From Planctomycetales bacterium (GTDB lineage Bacteria > Planctomycetota > UBA11346), in assembly GCA_025362255.1 (NCBI GenBank), contig JANYGY010000079.1, forward strand, positions 1 to 19,469: a DNA stretch of 19,469 nt, in the 5' to 3' direction. Under the pieces are notes generated by a model. The model had not been told where the DNA came from. It saw only the letters and a list, made by a program, of their open reading frames with translations, and searched no databases. Made by a program: the position numbers and the translations under genes. Position 1 is the first letter of the stretch; every line of letters starts with the position of its first letter. This document shows, piece by piece, positions 1 to 5,674 of this stretch.

Positions 1-15
1 AGTCGCCCATGCCAC
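1..15. repeat. edge fragment of the CATGGGCG palindromic repeat family
   Basis: The first bases read AGTCGCCCATGCCAC. They match the right arm and flank of the palindromic units at 2216-2354 (CGCCCATG followed by CCAC, as at 2266-2277). The left arm would lie outside the window. This is probably the end of another dispersed copy, but 12 matching bases is little evidence. Confidence 0.4.
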
Positions 16-118
16 ATTGGCATTACATGTTCCTAGGAGCCTGGGTCTCTTTGACTCCAGGGTCATTCGATCCGTGTCGTCAAGTCCTTCATGACTTATC
101 GAGGGTCCCTAAAAAGCA

Positions 119-147
119 TTGCTTATGAGATAAGTGGAGGGTATATA
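119..147 (+). promoter_or_regulatory. possible sigma70-type promoter for the small gene at 166
   Basis: TTGCTT at 119-124 and TATATA at 142-147 are separated by 17 bases, close to the -35/-10 consensus. Transcription would start near 153-155, just before a GAGG ribosome binding site at 157-160 and the ATG at 166. The promoter lies inside the longer reading frame that opens at 91, which is one reason to prefer the start at 166. The call rests on motif match alone. Confidence 0.35.
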
Positions 148-165
148 AGTAATACCGAGGTCATC

Positions 166-498
166 ATGGAAATTCATACTAATGGTAATTCTGGTGGTGG
201 TTTGCAGTCCACGGCCAACGCCATCCGACAGGCCCAGGTTCGATTCTCCCAAGCGGTCGACCATGTTGTAAGTGCTGCCCAAGAACAGATTCCGGATGAT
301 CCCTTGCATGAGGTATCATCTCCCAAGCCCGACGTGACGTCTTCGAAACTTGAAAGCGCTCGGGAATCTGGCAGCGACCTACCGTCGAGCATCGTCGATC
401 TGCATGCCGAATCGGCGACCAATCAGATTCTTTTCGGCGTCTTCAGACGGCAGGCCGATCAGCAGCAATCTTTGCTCGATATGATGCAGCCACGGTGA
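166..498 (+). CDS. small protein resembling the C-terminal helix of flagellar rod proteins
   Basis: A 110-residue hydrophilic protein with no signal peptide or membrane segment. I start it at ATG 166 because GAGG lies five bases upstream; the frame stays open back to an ATG at 91, but nothing supports that extension. The N-terminal third (SANAIRQA-like, here STANAIRQAQVRFSQAV) looks helical. A Ser/Pro/Asp-rich middle (about residues 45-75) looks disordered. The C-terminal segment, IVDLHAES then a basic stretch and ending LLDMMQPR, has the spacing seen at the end of FlgC/FlgG-type flagellar rod proteins (VDLxxA, then LLDM). Many flagellated bacteria carry short orphan proteins with this plan. 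A structural or accessory flagellar role is inferred from pattern only; no flagellar gene lies nearby. That it is a real gene is more secure than its function. Confidence 0.5.
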   Translation: MEIHTNGNSGGGLQSTANAIRQAQVRFSQAVDHVVSAAQEQIPDDPLHEVSSPKPDVTSSKLESARESGSDLPSSIVDLHAESATNQILFGVFRRQADQQQSLLDMMQPR

Positions 499-584
499 TT
501 TCAGTTTTGATCGTAAGTCTAAGTCAAACCGTCGGTTCCATGCGGCGTTGACGAGAGCAATTGAGGCACTGGGTAACATCTGAT

Positions 585-596
585 CGCTCATGAGCG
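585..596. repeat. perfect 12-bp palindrome
   Basis: CGCTCATGAGCG is a perfect palindrome in the non-coding stretch between the small genes at 166-498 and 732-848. It could be a binding site for a dimeric regulator, but there is no second copy in the window and no clear promoter next to it. The rest of 499-731 shows nothing I can name. Confidence 0.3.
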
Positions 597-731
597 CAAC
601 ATGGCCCCGATTGCCAGTCGTTCACCGAGAATTTACGGATGATTCAAGCTATTGGTCTTGGCGAACTTTGCCGGCGCCACAGGTTTTTCAAGGCGAACGC
701 CGTCTTCGGGCTGACTTGAATGTCGTAATGC

Positions 732-848
732 CTACTGACAGCCGCGCATTAACGCGACGATGATCACGATCGGGATCGGGACTCCGATGGCCCAGAGGAG
801 CACCGACCAATTGACCTGTCCGCAGCGAGTGATTTGAGCACGTATCAT
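732..848 (-). CDS. 38-residue single-pass membrane protein
   Basis: This short minus-strand frame runs from an ATG at 848 to a TAG at 732 and encodes 38 residues. A strong ribosome binding site, GGAG, lies six bases before the ATG. The first 13 residues are polar (MIRAQITRCGQVN). They are followed by one long hydrophobic segment, WSVLLWAIGVPIPIVIIVAL, and a short basic end, MRGCQ. The W-S-V-L-L-W...GVPIP pattern is familiar from tiny inner-membrane proteins, but I know of no function and assign none. The combination of ribosome binding site, clean amphipathic layout and Pro-Ile-Pro motif makes a chance frame unlikely. Two cysteines flank the membrane segment. It stands alone, convergent with the gene at 166-498 and divergent from ychF. 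Confidence 0.6.
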   Translation of the reverse strand: MIRAQITRCGQVNWSVLLWAIGVPIPIVIIVALMRGCQ

Positions 849-1073
849 GATCTTCTCCGATGGACTGCCTCGAAGCACGTCGCGTGCCAGACCGAATGAC
901 TCGAGAATTGAAGATTTCAGCTCGTTTCCTGGGTGAGATCGTCCGCGTGCAATTGGTCCACTGCACTAATCACGGCGACTTGAAGGTCTCCGTGCAGGAC
1001 GCAGGGATGGTAGCGAACGCACGTGCCGAGGTTCTGAATGACATGTTGCGACGCGATATAGCATCCCGGCCAC

Positions 1074-2171
1074 ATGCCTTTCAACTGCGGAATCGTCGGC
1101 TTGCCCAATGTCGGCAAGAGCACCATCTTCAACGCCCTGACCCAGACGCAGGCGGCCCAGGCGGCCAATTATCCATTCTGTACCATCGATCCCAATACCG
1201 GCATGGTCAGTGTCCCTGACAAGCGCATGCTCGCGTTGCAGGAGATCGTCAAAACCGTGCGCGTGATTCCCACCCAGCTCGAAATCGTCGACATCGCCGG
1301 CTTGGTCAAGGGCGCGAGCAAGGGCGAAGGCAAGGGCAACGAATTCTTGTCGGCCATCAAGAATGTCGACGCCGTCCTGCACGTCGTCCGCTGCTTTGAA
1401 GATCCGGACGTCATCCATGTCGATGGCAGCGTCGATCCGGTGCGCGACATCGAGATCATCGATCTTGAGCTGTTGCTGAAGGATGAAGAGACCGCCAAGA
1501 CCGCCCTCGATCGCACGAAGAAGAAAAGTGCGATGGACAAGGAAGCGGCGGCAAAAGTGCCGACGATCGAAAAAGTGGTCAACGGTTTCAAATCACTGCA
1601 GCCGGTTCGTGCGCTCGGCTTGAGCGACGAGGAACTCAAGCATATCGCCGACCTGCATCTGATCACCGCCAAGGCCATGCTGTTTGTGTGCAACATCGCC
1701 GACACCGACATCAAGGCTGGCGGCAATAATCATTCGCAGGCGGTCATGGCTCACGCCAAAAAAGTCGGAGCGACTGCGATCTGCATTAGCGGTAAAATCG
1801 AAAGCGAATTGGTCGGCCTCGAGGCGGATGAGAAGCAAGCTTTCATGGATGATCTCGGGATGACCGAATCCGGCATCGATACGCTGGTCCGCGCGGGCTA
1901 TGTGCTGCTTGGCCTCCAGACGTATTTCACCGCCGGGGTCAAGGAAGTCCGGGCGTGGCAGATTCAGAAGGGATTCACGGCGCCGAAGGCGGCAGGCGTG
2001 ATCCACACCGATTTCGAGAAGGGTTTCATCCGCGCCGAAGTCGCCGCGTATGACGACTACGTCAAGTTCAAAGGTGAGAAGGGCTGCAAGGAAGCCGGCA
2101 AGCTTCGCGCTGAGGGCAAGGAATACGTCGTGCATGATGGCGATGTCATGCATTTCCTGTTCGGAAAATAA
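1074..2171 (+). CDS. ychF: redox-regulated ATPase YchF (Obg-family P-loop NTPase)
   Basis: A 365-residue protein, full length for YchF (E. coli 363). YchF is a cytosolic, ribosome-associated ATPase that tunes translation and oxidative-stress responses. The G1/Walker A motif GLPNVGKS is at residues 9-16 and the G3 motif DIAGL at 73-77, followed by the KGEGKGNEF segment typical of the family. NIAD at 207-210 sits where GTPases carry NKxD; loss of that Lys fits the known ATP preference of YchF. A coiled helical insertion spans about 130-200, and the C-terminal TGS domain (about 281-364) ends MHFLFGK. The start is fixed by the conserved opening MPFNCGIVGLPNVGK; there is no strong ribosome binding site before it. 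It appears monocistronic, with palindromic repeats downstream. The 225 bases upstream (849-1073) hold no further gene I can support. Confidence 0.97.
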   Translation: MPFNCGIVGLPNVGKSTIFNALTQTQAAQAANYPFCTIDPNTGMVSVPDKRMLALQEIVKTVRVIPTQLEIVDIAGLVKGASKGEGKGNEFLSAIKNVDAVLHVVRCFEDPDVIHVDGSVDPVRDIEIIDLELLLKDEETAKTALDRTKKKSAMDKEAAAKVPTIEKVVNGFKSLQPVRALGLSDEELKHIADLHLITAKAMLFVCNIADTDIKAGGNNHSQAVMAHAKKVGATAICISGKIESELVGLEADEKQAFMDDLGMTESGIDTLVRAGYVLLGLQTYFTAGVKEVRAWQIQKGFTAPKAAGVIHTDFEKGFIRAEVAAYDDYVKFKGEKGCKEAGKLRAEGKEYVVHDGDVMHFLFGK

Positions 2172-2215
2172 GCGAGCTGGGATATCGAATGGGATTGGCT
2201 TTTTGCCTCTTGTGA

Positions 2216-2354
2216 CATGGGCGGCTCGCCCATGGGTTGTTGACGTTCCTCGCACATGGGCGGGCCGCCCATGCCACGTGAGAAGGTCTTTTGTGGCATG
2301 GGCGGCTCGCCCATGGGTTGTTGACGTTTCTCGCCCATGGGCGGCAGTCCCAAG
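2216..2354. repeat. cluster of four CATGGGCG/CGCCCATG palindromic units
   Basis: Four units fill the gap between ychF and the mannosidase gene. Units at 2216-2234, 2255-2273 and 2297-2315 are perfect 8-bp inverted repeats around a 3-base centre (CATGGGCG-GCT-CGCCCATG, or centre GGC). The fourth, from 2336, is degraded in its right arm (GTCCCAAG). They form two pairs: about 52 bases from 2212 recur from 2293 with roughly three mismatches, giving an 81-base tandem period. Each pair is joined by the spacer GGTTGTTGACGTT(C/T)CTCGC. This is the layout of REP-like or MITE-like dispersed palindromes, and as RNA they would fold into strong GC hairpins. They may help end ychF transcription, although no T-run follows. 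Confidence 0.85.
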
Positions 2355-2457
2355 GCCAATCTGACGTCGGTGCACCGGGGATTGCAGATCATCCTAGCGC
2401 AAGTGGTCAGGGGCGGTCGGATCTTCACTCAGGCGGGGTAATCGGCATGGTTTGCCC

Positions 2458-5025
2458 ATGCCCACGAAGTCGCCCAAGTCTTTTTCAAAAGCCGCATCCA
2501 AGGCTTCCAAATCACCCCAGCTGCACCTGATCTGCAATGCGCATCTGGATCCCGTGTGGCTGTGGGAATGGGAGGAAGGGGCGGCCGAGACGTTGTCGAC
2601 TTTTCGTTGTGCTGCTGATTTTTGTGATGAATTCCCGGGCTTCGTCTTCAATCACAATGAAGCGGTACTGTATCGGTGGGTGCAGGAGTACGAGCCGGCG
2701 TTGTTCGAGCGCATCCGCAAACTGGTCAAGGCCGGCAAGTGGCATGTCATGGGTGGCTGGTGGTTGCAGCCTGACTGCAATCTGCCTGCCGGCGAATCGT
2801 TGGTCCGCCAGATCCTGATCGGCAAGGCGTGGTTTCGTGAACATCTTGGAGTCGAGCCGCGCACGGCGATGAATGTCGATCCGTTTGGCCATTCCCGGGG
2901 CTTAGTCCAGATTCTCGCTAAAAGCGGTCATGACTCGTATCTTTTCTGCCGGCCGCTGACCGCTGATCAGGTGTTGCCTGGCCAGGATTTCCGGTGGATC
3001 GGTTATGACGGATCGGAAGTCCTCGGTCATCGGGTGCTCGAATGGTACAACTCGCCACTCGGCAAGGCTGCCGACAAAGTGAAGGGGTGGCTGAACAATC
3101 GGCGTGAGCAGTGGACCAAGAACGAGCCGACTCAGGAACAAACCAGCGGCATGCTCTTGTGGGGTGTCGGCAATCATGGCGGCGGCCCATCGCGCGCCGA
3201 TCTGCGCGAGTTGGCCGAACTGCAACGCAGCACCCTCGACTGGCAGGTGCTGCACTCGACGCCAGAGGCGTATTTCACCGAGGTTGCTAAGCGTCGCAAA
3301 ACGTTGCCGGTGCACGCGGGCGACCTGAACCCGTGGGGGGTCGGCTGCTACACCAGCCAGATTCGGATCAAACAGCTCCATCGGAAATTGGAAAACGAAT
3401 TGTACGCCACCGAGCAGATGGCGGCGGCGGCATTCTTCCTCAAACGCATGGCCTATCCCGTCGAGGAATTGCGCCGGGCCCAGGAAGACCTGATGTTCAG
3501 CGAGTTCCACGACATCCTGCCGGGGTCGAGCATCCAGCGGGTTGAGGACACCAGCATCCGGTTGCTCGATCATGGTCTGGAAGAATTGTCGCGGGCAAAA
3601 GCACGTGCGTTTTTTGCCCTGGCCCAGGGCCAACCTAAAGGTGCCGACGGCGAAATTCCGGTGCTGGTCTACAATCCGCATCCGTATCCGGTCGAGACCG
3701 ACGTCACCGTCGAATTCCAACTCCAGGATCAGAACTGGAAGGACACGTTCACCCAGGTCACCGCCTTCGCCGGAACCACGGCGCTGCCCACCCAAGTTGA
3801 AAAAGAGGCGAGCAACCTGTCGCTCGATTGGCGCAAACGGGTGATCTTCCGCGCGGTGCTGGCGCCGTCGACGATGAACCGTTTTTCGTGCAAGCTGACC
3901 ACCCTGGCAGCCAAGCCGGCGATCGATCCTGCGGCCATGGCGGTGAAGACCCGCGATCTGACGGTCGCCGTCGATCCGGCCACCGGACTGCTCACGGCGT
4001 GGAAAGTAGGCGGCACGGTGATCACCAAGGCTGGCGTCGGAGCGGCGCTGGTGATCCGCGACAATGAGGATCCGTGGGGCATGTTGGTGCATCAATTCCG
4101 CGAGGTCGAGGGCGCCTTCACGTTGCTGAGCCCGACCGATGCGGCGATTTTCGCCGGCGTGCGCGCGGCCGAGCTGGCCCCGGTTCGGGTGGTCGAGGAT
4201 GGCGCCGTGCGCATGGTGGTCGAAGCCCTGTTCGGCTATCGCACCTCGCGGCTGCAGCTGCGTTGGCTGCTGCCCAAACAGGGTGCGACCGTCGGCCTGG
4301 AAATCCGCGTGCTGTGGAATGAAAAGGATCGGATGTTGAAACTCAGCGTGCCGACGGCGTTGAAGAACAGCCGCCTGCGCGGTCAGGTAGCGTATGGCAC
4401 CGATGATCTGCCGAGTGATGGTCGCGAAGCGGTCGCCCAGCAATGGGTCGCGCTCACCAATGACCAGCTGGCGGTCACCGCGATCAACGATGGAACCTAT
4501 GGCTGCGATGCGGCGCCCGACGCTGAAGGCGATGGCGAACTGCGTTTGAATTTGTTGCGTTCGCCGGCGTATTCTGCGCATCCGATCAATGAACGTCCTT
4601 TGGTACCGCAAGATCGTCTGACCCCGCGCATCGATCAGGGCGAACGCCAGTTCCGTTTCTGGCTTGATGCGGGGCCGGCGGCGACGCAGCTGGGCGACAT
4701 CGATCGACGGGCCTTGATCTGCAATCGCCCGCCGATGGCGCTGTCATTCTTCCCTGCCGGCGGAGGCAAGCCGGTCACGCCCGGTTTCCTGCTCAGTGAT
4801 GACGTGTGTCTGCTGACCGCCTGCAAACGCGCCGAGGGTTCGACCGACACGGTGTTGCGCTTGTTCAATCCGACCGCGATCGCACGCAAGACGACCCTGC
4901 GGATTCCAGCACGTGACCTCAGCAGCTCGCTGACCTTGCAGCCGTTTGAGATCAGAACTTTGAGACTCGGTCGCAGCGGCGCTTTGGTTGCCTGCGACCT
5001 GTTGGAGCGTCCGCTTAAAAAATAA
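2458..5025 (+). CDS. GH38 alpha-mannosidase, cytoplasmic
   Basis: An 855-residue retaining zinc-dependent alpha-mannosidase of glycoside hydrolase family 38, lacking a signal peptide. The catalytic domain opens at about residue 22 with HLICNAHLDPVWLW; H29 and D31 are the expected zinc ligands. D141 in NVDPFGHS is the expected nucleophile and third ligand. GNHGGGPSR (239-247) and H351-D352 in EFHDILPGSS complete the site. A helical middle domain (about 295-375) and a long beta-rich C-terminal region (about 400-855) follow, giving a normal family length. The frame also contains a TTG at 2452, two codons earlier; I prefer ATG 2458, but neither has a clear ribosome binding site. The Lys/Ser-rich N-terminus (KSPKSFSKAASKASKS) looks like a disordered tail. 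It probably trims alpha-mannosides taken up or made by the cell; the substrate is unknown. It stands alone and converges on ydbL with a 25-base gap. Confidence 0.93.
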   Translation: MPTKSPKSFSKAASKASKSPQLHLICNAHLDPVWLWEWEEGAAETLSTFRCAADFCDEFPGFVFNHNEAVLYRWVQEYEPALFERIRKLVKAGKWHVMGGWWLQPDCNLPAGESLVRQILIGKAWFREHLGVEPRTAMNVDPFGHSRGLVQILAKSGHDSYLFCRPLTADQVLPGQDFRWIGYDGSEVLGHRVLEWYNSPLGKAADKVKGWLNNRREQWTKNEPTQEQTSGMLLWGVGNHGGGPSRADLRELAELQRSTLDWQVLHSTPEAYFTEVAKRRKTLPVHAGDLNPWGVGCYTSQIRIKQLHRKLENELYATEQMAAAAFFLKRMAYPVEELRRAQEDLMFSEFHDILPGSSIQRVEDTSIRLLDHGLEELSRAKARAFFALAQGQPKGADGEIPVLVYNPHPYPVETDVTVEFQLQDQNWKDTFTQVTAFAGTTALPTQVEKEASNLSLDWRKRVIFRAVLAPSTMNRFSCKLTTLAAKPAIDPAAMAVKTRDLTVAVDPATGLLTAWKVGGTVITKAGVGAALVIRDNEDPWGMLVHQFREVEGAFTLLSPTDAAIFAGVRAAELAPVRVVEDGAVRMVVEALFGYRTSRLQLRWLLPKQGATVGLEIRVLWNEKDRMLKLSVPTALKNSRLRGQVAYGTDDLPSDGREAVAQQWVALTNDQLAVTAINDGTYGCDAAPDAEGDGELRLNLLRSPAYSAHPINERPLVPQDRLTPRIDQGERQFRFWLDAGPAATQLGDIDRRALICNRPPMALSFFPAGGGKPVTPGFLLSDDVCLLTACKRAEGSTDTVLRLFNPTAIARKTTLRIPARDLSSSLTLQPFEIRTLRLGRSGALVACDLLERPLKK

Positions 5026-5064
5026 CTGTTTTCTCCTTTTTCTGCTTTCTCTATTTTTTCTTCC
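5018..5064 (-). repeat. A/G-rich GAGAAAG-type tract across the ydbL 3' end
   Basis: On the minus strand the end of ydbL and the gap to the mannosidase gene read as repeated short purine words (GAAAAAATAGAGAAAGCAG, then AAAAAGGAGAAAAC). The same words occur in the tract inside ydbH at 6987-7027. In this GC-rich window both stand out sharply. They look like a simple-sequence repeat family rather than ordinary coding DNA. Confidence 0.5.
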
Positions 5065-5437
5065 ACTGGCCATCGCGGGTGCGCAACCATTCGCCCGCTT
5101 TGGCGTTCTGGTAATTGCGCATCGCGTTGCGTTCGCCGATCTGCGTGGTCGAGGCGTTGGTCTCGCTGGCGAGCAACTGGTACAATCTGGTGCGGTCGCC
5201 GTTTTCGGCCTCGACCAAGGCAACGATCGCGGGGTCGGCGGGAACGGTGACCGCTGCCACCAGGCCATCGGTGCATTCACCGATCGTGCCGACTGCTTTG
5301 GCGGCAGCGATCTGAGCTGAACGCCCGTCGAACGATGATTTCAGCTCGGCTTTGGTCGCAGCCGAAGCGCCTTCGACGGCAGCCAGCGGGATGAGTGAGC
5401 AAGTCAGCAAAAGGGCGAACGCGAATGACAAGCGCAT
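5051..5437 (-). CDS. ydbL: YdbL-family periplasmic protein (DUF1318)
   Basis: A 128-residue exported protein. I start at ATG 5437 (MRLSFAFALLL), which gives a clean signal peptide ending near EGASA; a GTG at 5449 would overlap the ynbE stop as GTGA and is the alternative. The mature part has the DUF1318/YdbL features: IGEC-T-GLV, a Val/Pro stretch, LVEAENGDR-RLYQLLA, and a C-terminal GEWLRTRDGQWKKK resembling the usual GEYIQ..GQWVKK ending. In E. coli YdbL works with the inner-membrane bridge YdbH and the lipoprotein YnbE in phospholipid transport between membranes and is thought to modulate YdbH-YnbE assembly. Here it is the last gene of the nudix-ydbH-ynbE-ydbL operon. The final codons run into an A-rich repeat tract. 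Confidence 0.82.
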   Translation of the reverse strand: MRLSFAFALLLTCSLIPLAAVEGASAATKAELKSSFDGRSAQIAAAKAVGTIGECTDGLVAAVTVPADPAIVALVEAENGDRTRLYQLLASETNASTTQIGERNAMRNYQNAKAGEWLRTRDGQWKKK

Positions 5438-5445
5438 GGTGTAGC

Positions 5446-5667
5446 TCACTTTGCCGGCGTGGCTGCTGGGGTTGTGGCAGGTCCGGTGGTTGATGCAGCA
5501 GCCGCTGGACCAGCGGCGGGCTGGGCGAAGAAGTCATCCAAGGCGCGGTCGATTTTGATGTTCACATCGACCGTCAGATGGATCGGTTCGACCTTCACGG
5601 TGTAGGTGCAGCCCACGAGCGGCAGCAGCGCGAAGAGGGGGAGGACGAGCACGCAGGACCGGCGCAT
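5446..5667 (-). CDS. ynbE: YnbE-like outer-membrane lipoprotein
   Basis: A 73-residue lipoprotein starting at ATG 5667, with AAGG five bases upstream overlapping the ydbH stop codon (gap of seven bases). The frame is open further upstream, but that part overlaps ydbH and has no ribosome binding site. The signal peptide MRRSCVLVLPLFALLPLVGC ends in the lipobox LVGC, so Cys20 is the lipidated residue. Asp is absent at +2 (Thr follows), consistent with outer-membrane sorting in bacteria using the Lol rule. The core, EPIHLTVDVNIKIDRALDDFF, has the PI.ln.nvkI pattern of YnbE, whose short beta-strands stack onto the end of YdbH in E. coli. A low-complexity Ala/Pro/Thr tail (about residues 50-73) is not part of the E. 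coli protein. Its stop overlaps the alternative GTG start of ydbL. Confidence 0.85.
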   Translation of the reverse strand: MRRSCVLVLPLFALLPLVGCTYTVKVEPIHLTVDVNIKIDRALDDFFAQPAAGPAAAASTTGPATTPAATPAK

Positions 5668-5674
5668 AGAAACC

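Noticed and set aside
40..61. CCTGG...CCAGG hairpin as a terminator
   Set aside because: It has only five-base arms with a long loop and no T-run.
110..133. sigma28-like flagellar promoter (TAAA and GATAA)
   Set aside because: The spacing is about three bases too short for the consensus, and the GCC before GATAA is missing.
860..1219. 119-residue plus-strand frame overlapping the start of ychF
   Set aside because: It runs out of frame into ychF for half its length, has no ribosome binding site and resembles no protein I know.
1593..2375. 260-residue minus-strand frame over the ychF 3' end and the repeats
   Set aside because: It is antisense to ychF, and its HGRAAH-like repeats are simply the palindromic DNA repeat read as protein.
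2902..4611. 569-residue minus-strand frame inside the mannosidase gene
   Set aside because: It is a long antisense frame caused by GC-rich codon usage; it is very rich in Arg and His, and the sense frame has all GH38 motifs.
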